Of a stretch of DNA of 64,000 bases, positions 46,467 to 58,408 are shown piece after piece; the first letter of the stretch is position 1; each line of letters opens with the position of its first letter. The notes beneath the pieces were generated by a model that had not been told where the DNA came from, did not search any database, and saw only the letters and a list, made by a program, of their open reading frames with translations. The stretch is from Pseudopyrenochaeta lycopersici (taxonomy: Eukaryota; Ascomycota; Dothideomycetes; Pleosporales; Pseudopyrenochaetaceae): positions 1-64,000 of the forward strand of contig NHZP01000029.1 of the NCBI GenBank assembly GCA_003313425.1, read 5' to 3'. Made by a program: the position numbers and the translations under genes.

Positions 46467-48315
46467 ACGTATTCTATTATCAAGTGCGCCACACTATTAA
46501 GTAAGCCAAAATCTCTTAGCACCTAACATGACTACTACTACGCGCAATGTCTTAACCAACTTAGTTAAATTAATCTTAAAATAAAGGCAGGATAGAGCTT
46601 ACTCTCTAGGCTATAAATTAGGGCTAATTTAAAAGTGTCTAACATGCTGCTGAGGCGTTTAACGTTACCTAATTAACCCTGCAGCAAAGATACAACAGAA
46701 CCCCTGCTTAAGCTAATTGCCAGCCTAATCGCTAGAAGCTTACGCGCACTAAAGAGCAGACAATCGTCTAATATATCCTTAACCTTAATTCGCAAGGATT
46801 TACGCCCTAACTATGTAAGGTAGCAGATATAGTAGATAAACTGCTAGCTGTACGTAGTAGAGAGCTAGTAGGCAAGTAATAGGTTAAGAGATTTGTAACG
46901 CGTTCAGATAAGCTTAAAATAGCTTTTAACTAAGTAAAGGACTGTTAGAGGATACTCTAGGAAGATCTAGAGAAAATTAGCGCGTAGTTTAAGCTAGTTA
47001 AGGACACTAAAGCTAAGAACGGCGTTTATAATAACAATATGCACAACTTTAATAAAACTAGCTTCTAGATAGGTATTATTAGCTCTATAAAAGTTATTAT
47101 AGGCTTAGAGAGACGCGCTTAACTTGAGCTTATTTAGCTAGGCGATCGCGAGTGGGTTATAGTTATCTAGAGCATCTGCGCTGCTGGGTACGCGACCCTG
47201 CTATTCATTGTCTATAAAGGACGCGTCTATATCTCTATATAGTATAAGGAGGTAGATATACTGTATAATTGGAAGTTCTTAGTCTCTAAGAACAGCTAGA
47301 TAAACAACGCACTTAGTCTTAAGTAGTTAAAGCACTTTAACGCGCATATAAAGGCGCGTTAAGTTAGGGGGTATAGGCTGCTTATCTTAGATGGCTATAA
47401 GAGCTATCTTAACTAGGATTTTAAAGACTACTGCCTTAAGCATAAGATTCTTACTATCTGTATGCTACCTTACTTATCGCACATCCTCTAGCCACTTGAC
47501 GTAGTCTGCTTCTTGCTGTTAAAGCGTAAGTACTCCTAGCGCGTTTAAGACTTAGCACGCTTACGCGTCTTCTATATTAATAAAGAAGGCTTTCTCCCCG
47601 CCTTTAAAGACGCGTATTTTAATATGTTTACAGAGGAGAACTGTTAAAAGGCCTTTAAGGCGTTAGGACTAGTCCCTATAAATGCGCAGGTAGTATTAGA
47701 TTACTTTAAAGTATAGCTACGTACCCTGCTAGAACCTCTCCTCCTAGAGACGCTGTAGTAGTTAAAGACTCTAAGTAATACTTAAGAGTTTAGATCTTAA
47801 TCTAAGCTTATACGCGAGTCCTTTACTTAGTTACCTATTACAGCGTAGGTAGGCTTCTCTTAGCTTATAAAAGGCGCTAAACTTATGCTGCACTAAAATG
47901 CTCTGCTTATTACCTGTAATTATAAGCTTAAAGAGTAATTAGCAGTAATAACTAAGCAGAAATCGCGTAAAAGGAAGTAGATTTAGTAAGGTAGCATATT
48001 AGAGTATAGTATAGCGTTAGCGCAGGTAGCTGCTAAAGCGTCTGCAGCGTCTTAGCGATCTAAGAAGGCTCGTAGTAGTAGTAATTAAGAAACAGCTTAA
48101 CTAGCTCTACGGCGCTGTAGAAATTATAGCGGGACTAGGCATAACGCTTAAACGTGTAAAAAGGATATAGAAGGATCTTCTAAATCTAATATAAGCACGA
48201 CGTACGTAAGTTCTTTGTTTAATAGTGATGAAATAGACAATTCGTAACATAAGTTGGTGGTGCTAAGAGATTTTGGCTCACTCGATGGTGTAGCGTACTC
48301 GATGACGGAATACGT
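46467..48315 (+). mobile_element. pogo/Fot1-type transposon with zinc knuckle, copy A
   Basis: 1849 bp flanked by TA (46465-46466, 48316-48317). Inverted repeats of about 55 bases start ACGTATTC and reach AAATCTCTTAGCAC. The plus-strand transposase, full of Gln/Trp stops, has a DDE_1 core (RLLILDGYKSYLN and HILQPLDVVCF), a mixed middle, and a C-terminal zinc-knuckle-like end (LRRCRNYSGTRHNA.TCKKD, for CxxCxxxGHxxxxC). Its partner copy at 53730-55578 has exactly the same length in the opposite orientation. Confidence 0.88.
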
Positions 48316-48317
48316 TA

Positions 48318-49751
48318 TAGTATTAAACTATTAACGTTAAAAATATAAATATAAGAGCGCTATATTATAATATAGAGATTATAGGATTACTTAGAAAGAG
48401 CTAAGTATCTGTTTAACCCTAATAAACCTTTAAGAGAGATAGCGCTGTTACGGCCAGCCTTTAGACCTTTTAAGAGGGATAGCGCTGTTACGGCTAGCCT
48501 TTAGACCCTTTAAGAGGGATAGCGCTATTACAGCTAGCCTTTAGAACCTTTAAGAGGGATAGCGCTATTATAGCTAGCCTTCTCTATATTTTTAGAGCTA
48601 AAGAAGTTAATAGGGACTAGCTCTATTAAGGCTGTATCCTTATTATCTTACTATAATAAATTAAGACTTCCTATAAGATAAGTAGAAGCTAACTTAGTAT
48701 TAGGATAAGAATAAGAAGAATAAGAATAAGATAATAGAAAATAGAAATAAGAATAACTATAAATAATTAAGAAATAAGTTAGAATTAGTATAGTATTAGA
48801 TTTTAGTTAATTATTAGCTTTAGTAAAGAAAGACTTTCTATTTATAAGAAAAGATATTACTAAGTTCTTAGATAACTTTAATTACTAGGTAGATAATAGT
48901 AGCTATAATAACTATTAAAAGATAAGAATCTTTCTAAATTTCTATAACACTATATATAGAAGCTTTATTAAGAAAATAAGGCTATATAAGGTACTAGACT
49001 AAAAGAAACTTTAAGAAGTAATAAAAGAGTATTAGTATAATTAAGATATAGCTTAATATATAAGAATGTAAGCGTTCCTAGAGACCTATATTTCTAAGAT
49101 ATTAAGAAATTGCTTAAGACTATCTAAGTATTTAACTAACTTTATAGCTAAAAGACGCATTTAATAAGTATAAGAAAAGTAAGGTTTAAGAAGAAGCTAG
49201 GCCTACTCTTCTACCTAGTATAGATCTAGAAGTTTAAGACTCTATTTTAGCCCTTAGTAATTAGAAGATTAGCTTAGCTAAAGTTAATAAGATAATAGTT
49301 TATTCTAAACTTGGTTAGATTCTAAGGAACGTAGCTACGTACGCGTACTTTATTAGCTAAGTTATCTTAAGAGATAATACTAAGTAGCTACTATTAGAAA
49401 GGAATAATAGCTCTTACGTATTAATAGCTCTTTATAACTTAAATCCTTAGTAAGGCGCGATTACTATCTAAGGCTATAAATATTAAAACACTTATAATAT
49501 ATATAACCTCCTTAGTTATATTACTAGAGAATATAAGCTATATTAGCTACTTTTATATCTTAGCTAGATTAGCTTTAAGTAGAATAGGGAAGTTAGATAT
49601 AAGACTTACTATTTTAGTCCTTTATATAAGAGGTTAGGGTAAATCTAAAGGACTACACCCTAAACACTGTAGCTCTATTAGTTAAAATAGAAAATTTAAG
49701 AGTATTATAGAGTTACTAATAATATCTTAGATTAGCTAGTATTAGTAGTAT
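48318..49751. other. RIPped AT-rich sequence, unassigned, with minisatellite
   Basis: Holds the 40-bp tandem repeat (48429-48582). After that the plus strand is protein-like through stops from about 48780 to 49740, but I cannot assign it. It may be the internal part of the element whose LTR-like end is at 49752-50252. Confidence 0.45.
48429..48582. repeat. Four tandem 40-bp repeats with stepwise RIP decay
   Basis: Units start at 48429, 48469, 48509 and 48549 (the last partial), core TTTAAGAGGGATAGCGCTRT. The same internal site reads ACGGCCAGCC, ACGGCTAGCC, ACAGCTAGCC and ATAGCTAGCC in successive units, so each unit has one more transition than the one before. Confidence 0.9.
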
Positions 49752-50252
49752 TGTGCAGGAACAGAGGCCTTAGCAAGCTTCTCCCTGTCGATGGTAGCCT
49801 TGAGCACACTGAACACAGCTAGGTAGTCATCCCATCAAGGATGAGATGAGAGGTAGGAGGTAGGTAAACAAGGATAAACAATAAGGGGGGGAGGTAATAA
49901 CTGTATCTGTAGTAGCTGTATCCGTCTATCTGTCTGTACTGTCTTAATTACTTCTAGATATTCCTTAGATAGTAGATCCTTAATAGTAGATGCTAGATCG
50001 TGCTTGCTTCCAGTTGATGTTTTCTGGGTGTTTTTCTAGATGGTCGATTCCTGGATTCCTCTGCCTGCCTGCCTCCTTATATCCTTATTTTTCTGCTAAT
50101 CTCGCTTAATTGCCTTGAAGTCTGAGCTGTTGTGGCCTAAGCTTCTGTGGCCTGAGCTGCTGCATCTGAACTGCTGCATCTGAACTGCTGCATCTAACTA
50201 GCTGAGATGCCCTTAGTAGCCAGGTGACCAGGTCACCAAGTGCATCGGCACA
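49752..50252. repeat. LTR-like segment, not RIPped
   Basis: 501 bases of normal composition starting TGTGCAGGAAC and ending CATCGGCACA (TGTGC/GCACA ends). It contains three GCTGCATCTGAACT-type units near 50158-50200 and a GGTGACCAGGTCACC palindrome near the right end. It abuts the truncation point of gypsy element 3. No target duplication was found (AGTAT left, CTACT right). Confidence 0.5.
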
Positions 50253-50257
50253 CTACT

Positions 50258-53200
50258 AGTAACTCTTTATTAAAAATTAGGTAGTTACTCTTATGCGCTA
50301 GAAATTTCTTTAAGAGGTAAGCTACTATATAAAGAGTTCCTTACTTATCTTCTTATAATAGTACGCTGCTTATAGTAAAGCCTAAAGAGTTATATTCTAC
50401 TATTATCTATTATTTAAGTAAGAAAGTAGTAAGGACTTTGTCTGCTAAGAATATATTCTTAAGAGCTTAGAAACTCTACTCTTATTTTATATCTTATAAG
50501 AATTTCTCTTTTTTTCTTATTAGCTATATAAGAGGCTCTACTAGTTAGGAGAAGTTTAAGATAAAGCGTCTATAGAAGTTAGTAAACCCTAAGAATCTTT
50601 ATACGCCTTTAACTATTATTAGGGCCTCTTATTCTTAAATAGCTTAGACTTCCTTAAAGTTTATAGATATACTCTTCTATACTCCTAAGATAAAGCTAAA
50701 GTACTTTATATACTAAATATTAAACTTATATTTACTTAGTTCTAGGTATAGTCCTACTTCCTATAGGCGATCCAATACTTTTTATACGTAGGCGTAGTAC
50801 TAAGAGAGGGATCCTTTAGTAAAGATAAGGATATTATCTAAGTATATAAAAGTAAAGTTATCTAAGAAGTCTTATAGGGCCTAGTTAATATACCTCTAGA
50901 AGGTACTTAGTATATTTACAAAGCTAAAGAGCGTTACTAGCTACTTATATAATCTAAATTATATTTAAAACGCGGTTATCTATTCTAATCCTTTACTTAT
51001 CCTTATCTTATAGAATACTATAGTAACGTCTAGCTTAGTATACTATGTAGCTTATCTAATTTAGTTTAACATCTTACGTATAAGAGGTAGTAGGTAACAG
51101 TCCTTCTTAGTTAGGGCGTTAAGAGCTCTGTAGTCTACACAGAATTATAGTCCTCCTCTTAGCTTACGTATAAATAGTATAAGTAAGGCTGCTAGTAAGC
51201 TACTTATACAGATAAACCTTTTATCTAGGAAGTCTAATAACGTCTTCCTTAGTACTAAGAGTTTATCTCTTAACATTATATAGAAAAGTCTATATAGTAT
51301 CTCTAGCTTTTATCTATTCTTCTCTTCTAACTCTATTACGTAGTCTTATTATAGGCCTTATTATAGGGGGAGCTTATTTCCTTCCTTAAGTAGGAATATC
51401 TTTAGATAAGGTTATACGTAAGCTAGTAAGGCGTTGCATATTTCCTATAGTATTTTCTAAACCTTTAGGCGTAGTACTTTCTTAATATCCCTTACGCTTA
51501 TAGTAAAAATTTAAGTCTTACTATAGCTTTATCTATAGTATTGTACGTAGTGTTAGAAAGCTACAGCTAATACTAGGGTATAGCTAAAGTCTAGAGTAGC
51601 GTGTTTTATACTACGTATAGTAACCTTATACACTTTTAAGTATAGAAGTTTCTTCTCTGCGTTAATAACGCCTTTAATACTCTCTAACTAAGTCTTCTTA
51701 AGGATTATATTATATTAGTAAGTAGTTAGGGTAATATACGCAGCTGCGTACTACTATATTCCTCCTACGTCTAATAAAAATTTAGTAACATATAACACTA
51801 TACTCTTTTATTTATTTACCCTTTTAATCTTAATAAGGAGGATCTTAATACGTAGTAAGTTTAAGTCTCTTACAAGTTTCTTACTTAATAAATAGTAGGT
51901 ACAGTAACTATTATTAATTATAGCAGTAGCTAGTTATACAGAATTAATAATAATAATTATAGATATAGGTTTTATAGTTACTAGCTATAGTAAAAGTAAC
52001 TTTATTATTTATATAGAGTTTCAGACTTATACAGGCTCTAGCACACGACTTTGTGCTAGAGCTACTCTTTTCCCTTATCTAAGGAGGATAAGGATTCTAT
52101 TACTTATTTAGTAGTTACAGATATAATCTTTATAGGTTTTATAGGTTTATTAACCTATCTTATACGATAGCCTTCTTAGCTATTTAATAACTTTATTATA
52201 TACTAAGCTACTTAGTAGTTATATTAACTACACCTAAAATAGGCGCTATTCTCTTTTCTTTCTTAGACCTGTTTACGTGTTCCTTAGAATTCTTTTCTAA
52301 GTTTCGCACAGAGCTAGTAAGCTCCTACAGAAGTTATCTAGTCTATCTTATTATTATCTCTTTAGGTTATTAGTTAGCTCTATATATTATACGCGTTACC
52401 TATATAGCTCTTACTTATAGTAATTCTCTCTACAGCTCTTAAATTTTCCTAGGTTACCCTAGTCTATTATATAAACTCCTTATATATTTCTCTAAATAGT
52501 AGTTAATAACCTACTTAAGTCCTTAGCAGCTTACTATTTAAGCTACTCTTAAGATAGTTAATCTTCTAAACGTAGCTTACGTTATCTAACCTAGCTTTAA
52601 GGAGCTTAAGGTTAAACACTTAGATATAAGAGTTAAATTCTATTCTTCCTTACTTAGTTATATAGAGGTATTTAAGGGCCTTCTCTCTTACTATAGGGTC
52701 CTTAAAGAAGTTATTAAGGTAGGACTATAGCTTAAAGAGAGATAGCGTTACTAGCCTATTTATAAGGTTTATTATATATAGGCTAAGGGCGTTAAACGCT
52801 TAGCCTGTTATACAAGTAATAACGTAATTTACTCTACTATTATCGTCTAGGTAGGCTGTACAGTCTCTATACAGCTTTACTTAGACCTTTATTTTCTATT
52901 AAAGATATTACTTATATAAGCCTTTCTTAAAGACTTCTATATTTAGTAGTCTTAGTTTCCTAATCTCTTATATAGAAGAGTCTTACTATTCTATTAAAAA
53001 GAGGGTAGAGACTATACGTGCTATCTATGCACTGCTTAATTTAGCGACTAAGTTCTTTAGCTCCTAAACTTAGTTCTATAATAACTTATACAGCTAGCTC
53101 TACTATTAACTAGCTAACTTATTAAGGCTATCTTGTAAGGAGTTAACTGTTACTAATAGATCTTCTACTAAGGGTTAGTTATTGCGTAGTTGTTAGGGGT

Positions 53201-53626
53201 TGTGCTGATGCAACTAGTGTTACTAAGGTGCGTGCTGGTGCAGCTAGTGTTGCTGTTATCCTAAGGCTCCTGCTATCTGCATCTAGTGCTCTTATTGTTA
53301 TAGCTTGTACGCTTGTTAGTTTAAGGGCCCTTAGTGTCTGTCTATTATTTTTTTAGGTTGTTAATCTTTCTCCTTATGTTATGGGCGAAGAGGCCTAGCT
53401 AATAAGTGTGCATTTGTCCTATACTACAGAAGGAGAAAGATAGAGAAGAGGTTATAGGTATCCTTAGAGGATATATATATATGTTCGTATAAGTAAAGAG
53501 GAACGTGCTCCTCTAGCTACTAACTTATACGAGCTAATAAGAAAAGGGGGTAGAGGAGATTAAGGAGTTCCTTCCTCGTGCGATAGTAGCGAAGCCTCTC
53601 CTGCTTAAAGGGCGCAGCCCATTACA
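50258..53626 (-). mobile_element. Gypsy element 3, 3'-truncated copy of the element 2 family
   Basis: Matches gypsy element 2 from about 39025 to 42399 base for base apart from many transitions. It keeps the 5' LTR (53377-53626), gag and RT up to the RNase H region, then breaks off at 50258 next to the LTR-like segment. The YLDN block is at about 50820-50846. RIP is heavier than in element 2. Confidence 0.88.
53377..53626 (-). repeat. 5' LTR of gypsy element 3
   Basis: 250 bases, TGTTATGGGCGAAG...CAGCCCATTACA, with both ends intact. Third copy of this LTR in the window. Confidence 0.92.
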
Positions 53627-53729
53627 TAAATATATACTTTTACTTAGCTAACTTATACTTAAGCTACTAGGTACTTTATTCTAAGTAATTTATATATAAA
53701 CTTTAGGCAAAGATAATATAAATATAGTA

Positions 53730-55578
53730 ACGTATTCTATCATCAAGTGCGCTACACTATCGAGTGAGCTAAAATCTCTTAGCACTACTAACTTATATTA
53801 TGAATTATCTATTTTATTACTATTAAATAAAGAGCTTACGTACGTTATACTTATATTAGATTTAGAAGATCCTTCTATATCCTTTTTGCACGTTTAAGCG
53901 TTATGCCTAGTCCTGCTATAATTTCTACAGCGCCGTAGAGCTAGTTAAGCTGTTTCTTAATTACTACTACTACGAGCCTTCTTAGATTACTAAGACGCTG
54001 TAGACGCTATAGCAGCTACCTGCGCTAACGCTACACTATACTCTAATATACTACTTTACTAAATCTACTTCCTTTTATGCGATTTCTACTTAGTTATTAT
54101 TACTAATTACTCTTTAAGCTTATAATTGCAGGTAATAAGCAGAGTATTTTAGTGCAGTATAAGTTTAGCTCCTTTTATAAGCTAAGAGAAGCCTTCCTGT
54201 GCTGTAATCAGTAACTAAGTAAAGGACTTACGTATAAGCTTAGATTAAGATCTAAACTTTTAAGTATTACTTAAGGTCTTTAACTACTACAGCGTCTCTA
54301 GGAGGAGAAGTTCTAGCAGAGTATACAGCTGTACTTTAAAGTAATCTAATACTACCTATGCGTTTATAGGGACTAGTCCTAACGCCTTAAAGGCCTTTTA
54401 ATAGTTCTCCTCTATAAACATATTAAAAAACGCGTCTTTAAAGGCGGGGAGAAAGCCTTCTTTATTAATATAGAAGACGCGCTAGCATGCTAAGTCTTAA
54501 ACGCGCTAGCAGTACTTACGCTTTAATAGTAAGAAGCAGACTACGTTAAGTAGCTAGAGGATGTGCGATAAGTGAGGTAGTATATAGATAGTAAGAATCT
54601 TATACTTAAGGTAGTAGTCTTTAAAATCCTAGTTAAGATAGCTCTTATAGCTGTCTAAGATAAGTAGCCTATACCCCCTAACTTAACGCGCCTTTATATG
54701 CGCGTTAAAATACTTTAACTACTTAAGACTAAGTGCGTTATTTATCTAGCTGTTCTTAGAGACTAAGAGCTTCTAATTATATAGTATATCTGCCTCCTTA
54801 TACTATATAGAGATATAGACGCGTCCTTTATAGACGATAAATAGTAGGGTTACGTACCTAGCAGCGTAGATGCTCTAGATAACTGTAACCTACTCGCGAT
54901 CGCCTAGCTAAATAAGCTTAGGTTAAGCGCGTCTTTCTAAGCCTGTAATAACTTTTATAGAGCTAATAATACCTATCTAGAAGCTAGTTTTATTAAAGTT
55001 CTGTATATTATTATTATAAACAGCGTACTTAGCTTTAGTGTCTTTAACTAGCTTAAACTACGCGCTAATTTTCTCTAGATCTTCCTAGAGTATCCTCTAA
55101 TAGTCCTTTACTTAGTTAAAAGCTATTTTAAGCTTATCTAAACGTATTATAAATCTCTTAACCTATTACTTACCTACTAGCGCTCTACTACGTATAGCTA
55201 GCAGTTTATCTACTATATCTGCTACCTTACACGGTTAGGGCGTAAATCCTTGCGAATTAAGGTTAAGGATATATTAGACGATTGTCTGCTCTTTAGTGCG
55301 CGTGAGCTTCTAGCGATTAGGCTGGTAATTAGCTTAAGCAGGGGTTCTGTTATATCTTTGCTGCAGGGTTAATTAGGTAACGTTAAACGCCCTAGCAGCA
55401 CGTCGGACACTTTTAAATTAGCCTTAATTTATAGCCTAGAGAGTAAGCTCTATCCTGCCTTTGTTTTAAGATTAATTTAACTAAGTTGGTTAAGACATTG
55501 CGCGTAGCGGTAGTCATGTTAGGTGCCAAGAGATTTTGGCTCACTCGATGGTGTGGCGCACTTGATGATGGAATACGT
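53730..55578 (-). mobile_element. pogo/Fot1-type transposon with zinc knuckle, copy B
   Basis: 1849 bp, TA on both sides (53728-53729, 55579-55580), the same ends as copy A, transposase on the minus strand. The clean end near 55500-55560 still reads AAGAGATTTTGGCTCACTCG. It lies 103 bases past the LTR of gypsy element 3. Copies A and B carry independent RIP changes. Confidence 0.88.
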
Positions 55579-55580
55579 TA

Positions 55581-56160
55581 TATAATATTTATATAATACT
55601 TTTTATCTACTATTTATTTTCGTTTGCTATATTAGTAGTACCTAACTTTAGCTATAGCAGTAATTTTTTAGTAAAAGTTCTTACTAAAATAAGCTAAAGT
55701 TATAAGATACTTACTAATTTACTAGTAGATCTACTAATATTTTTTTTTAAACTTTAAGTAGCTCTAAGTAAAATAAAATAATTAGGCTATAACTAAAAGC
55801 TTATAAAAGTAATAAGCAAATAGCTAGCTATTAATAAAGTTATATAGTCTATCTAAAGTAGTATAAAGAGTATACTAAAGCTATAGTAAATATAGTAGTT
55901 ATAACTATAGTATTCCTATTCTACTTAAGAAAAGTACTAAAAGTAAATTTTAGTTTTAGCTCTTTAAAGTAAGTAATTACTACTTTATAAAAAAAATATA
56001 AAAAAGCTTTTAGATAAAATTAGATTTTTTATACAAGTTTTAGAAACTTAACTCCTTCTAACGTATAGACTAAAGAACTAGATAGTAATTAGCTAGGTGC
56101 TAGGCACTGTTAAGACCCTTACTTAGCACGGTGCCGGGCACTGTTAAGAATCCGGGCACC
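55581..56160. other. RIPped AT-rich sequence to the right border of the transposon block
   Basis: Unassigned AT-rich sequence. At 56096-56115 and 56130-56149 a 20-base unit GGTGCYRGGCACTGTTAAGA is repeated, followed by an inverted GGGCACC. Normal composition begins at about 56160. Confidence 0.5.
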
Positions 56161-56279
56161 GCAATACCCTGGGGGGAAAGGCAAAGCTAGCTGGCTAAAC
56201 ATATTAGAAATTGTGTGCTTTTGTACCTAAAAGACCTAATACATTACAACATATATCGCGTACAAGCAGACCCTGTTAG

Positions 56280-58334
56280 CTACCCAACGCTTACATTTAG
56301 CCTTCCTAGGTTCATCACCTTCGCATACGGCGTCCCTATATCCTCCTCCCTCTGGTTCGTAGCCCTTACCACAACGATATAGTCTCCTGGCTGCTCATAC
56401 ATAAAGTTCTTCTGAACAGTGACAGCCTCCGCGAGCTCCGATACTTCCGCCTCTGCAAAGTCGCCGTTGCCCAAGAAGTCCCATTCCAAAGTGACGATCT
56501 TTCCTGTGCCTGGTGGTGCTTCAGCGGTCGCGGTGAACGAGAGCGGTACTCCAGAGGAAGCTTGTGTGGTACCGTTGAGCGAGAGTGAGACATGCACTGT
56601 GGGCTGCACACCCCTGCGTTGTTTTGCGTCGTCTGGCAGATAGATATCATTGTCGGGTGTGAGCGTGTAGTTGCTCGTTGACGGCGGCGCGACACCGTGC
56701 TCTACCCACGCACTCAGGTGCCTCAACGCCCGTTCGTAAACGCCCGTATAGTCCACAAAAAGGCCCTTGTTCGCCGGTTGCCCGTACTCGTGCGTCATAT
56801 GGTTGTTGTACCAGAGCCTGTAACTGTCCTCGTATTGCTCGCCAAGGCTGCTCCGGACCTGCTGACGGTACCAGTCTGCCCACCAAGGAAGTGCATCGTG
56901 GTCTAGCAGGTTCTGAACGACGATGGCCTTGCCGTGTATGAGGCCGGAGTGACTGGCACCACCTGCGGCACCTTGCGCAAGGACCTTGGGCGCGTTTAAA
57001 TTCCGCTGCGGGTAGAGGGAAGATCCATTGGCATCGAGGAGGACATTGAAACCTACGTACCCGCGATCATCTGAGGCCTTCGGCACTTGGTACCTGTAGA
57101 ATGCAGACAGGGCTATAAATTCTCTGTTTGAGATGTGAAGTGTGGCGCTGGGCTGGATATATGTGTAAAGAGAGACATCGTTGGTGTCGGTTTCAGGCAC
57201 GCTGAAATTCGCCGTTGAAGTGGTATGGTTAAAGCGGCCGGCAAGGTCGCCCAAGTCAGTTCCATTTGTGGCGGAAACGCTGAACAGGTAGCCCTTACCG
57301 TCCCAATCGAGGTCGAATCCTGGGCTATTGGGTACATTGGCGAAACGCACTTTGTTAGGAACGCCTTGGGCGTCTTGCTCAACCTCCACCACGGTCGCGT
57401 TAAACTCGACCACGGCGTTCCGAAACATCTCGCCCAACGCGCTCTGCTCGGAACCTAGATAACCTTCCTTGGTCCAAAAGTCGTCAACATAGGTCGGATC
57501 TACGCTTACAAAAGTTGCCCGCAGTTGTGCCAGCGACGTCCGGTTCATCGTATAGTAGAAATCTTCCAAGGTCGCGATCGGCAGCCCAACCTGAACGACC
57601 TCTCGCAAAATGTCATGTTGGACTTGGTTCAGTTCTGCATACGGATCCGCACTGCCACCAGGCTTCATTGAAGCTTCTATTTGCCGGCTCTGATTCTTCA
57701 GAACGAGACCTGCCATGGCACGTATCGTCTGGGAGATGGAAACCGACGCGGGAATGGCTTGGACGATGGGCACGCCACCATCCCAAATGCCGTCAGTATT
57801 CTCCAAAGCACCAACGACTTGGAGCGAGCCTCCACTTGCGCCATAAATATATCCAAATATGTGAGCAGTCGAGTTCAGGCCGTAGTACTGCGCTGCTACT
57901 ATTTTGGAGAACTTCGCGGATGCAGCTTCGGCGCGGTAGCCCTGCTTGCCGGTGATCTGGATAAGGTATGCGCCGCTGGCCAGACCATTTCCGATGGTCT
58001 CGTCGTTGGCGGAGTCTTCTTGGACAGGATAGACCCATTGGTAGAAGCGACCTTCCCACTTGTTGCCCGACGTTGCATTTTTGAGCGGGAGATAGTAGTT
58101 GAATTTGACGGTTGTGTTATCGAAGTGACCTCTGACCCAGTAATAGGGTGTAGGCGTCATTACAACGCTCTCGCTATCAATAATCGGCGCATTGTAATCG
58201 GCATCGATGCAGTCTGGGGTAACATAGAGGGCTTTCCCTATGGACTGACAGGGTGCGGTGTTAGAAGAGGCAGCTTGGGCAAGAGCAGAAAGGGAGAATG
58301 CGGAAAGAAGAAGGAATGGCTTTACGAAGAGCAT
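56280..58334 (-). CDS. Secreted alpha/beta-hydrolase-like protein with C-terminal PKD-like domain
   Basis: An intact single-exon frame of 684 residues. The start MLFVKPFLLLSAFSLSALAQA is a clear signal peptide with cleavage near residue 21. A nucleophile-elbow-like IYGASGGS lies at about residue 163-170 (Ser in GxSGGS). A GKAIVVQNLLDHDALPWWADWY block (about 470) and NNHMTHEYGQ (about 515) could carry the acid and histidine, as in tannase/feruloyl-esterase-like enzymes. VEHGVAPPSTSNY follows, then about 95 residues resembling a PKD beta-sandwich (LEWDFLGNGDF, QPGDYIVVVRAT). At least ten N-glycosylation sequons are present. It likely acts outside the cell on an ester or polysaccharide substrate; that is inference from domain type. 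No RIP damage, although it lies 120 bases from the RIPped block. Confidence 0.8.
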   Translation of the reverse strand: MLFVKPFLLLSAFSLSALAQAASSNTAPCQSIGKALYVTPDCIDADYNAPIIDSESVVMTPTPYYWVRGHFDNTTVKFNYYLPLKNATSGNKWEGRFYQWVYPVQEDSANDETIGNGLASGAYLIQITGKQGYRAEAASAKFSKIVAAQYYGLNSTAHIFGYIYGASGGSLQVVGALENTDGIWDGGVPIVQAIPASVSISQTIRAMAGLVLKNQSRQIEASMKPGGSADPYAELNQVQHDILREVVQVGLPIATLEDFYYTMNRTSLAQLRATFVSVDPTYVDDFWTKEGYLGSEQSALGEMFRNAVVEFNATVVEVEQDAQGVPNKVRFANVPNSPGFDLDWDGKGYLFSVSATNGTDLGDLAGRFNHTTSTANFSVPETDTNDVSLYTYIQPSATLHISNREFIALSAFYRYQVPKASDDRGYVGFNVLLDANGSSLYPQRNLNAPKVLAQGAAGGASHSGLIHGKAIVVQNLLDHDALPWWADWYRQQVRSSLGEQYEDSYRLWYNNHMTHEYGQPANKGLFVDYTGVYERALRHLSAWVEHGVAPPSTSNYTLTPDNDIYLPDDAKQRRGVQPTVHVSLSLNGTTQASSGVPLSFTATAEAPPGTGKIVTLEWDFLGNGDFAEAEVSELAEAVTVQKNFMYEQPGDYIVVVRATNQREEDIGTPYAKVMNLGRLNVSVG

Positions 58335-58393
58335 GACTAGTGATAACCAGATAAGAATGTTGTGAAGGAGAACTAGGAGGGCTTCATTCCTAC

Positions 58394-58402
58394 CTTATAT
58401 AC
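58394..58402 (-). promoter_or_regulatory. TATA box of the secreted hydrolase gene
   Basis: GTATATAAG on the minus strand about 60 bases upstream of the ATG at 58334, a suitable distance for a fungal core promoter with a short leader. Confidence 0.55.
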
Positions 58403-58408
58403 GCATGG

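Noticed and set aside
8200..56160. rRNA, tRNA or CRISPR array in the AT-rich block
   Set aside because: I saw no cloverleaf-like or rRNA-like stretch; the tandem repeats found are two short minisatellites without spacers, and the organism is a fungus.
57681..58340. 219-codon plus frame opposite the secreted hydrolase
   Set aside because: Antisense shadow; the minus frame has a signal peptide, domain motifs and a TATA box.
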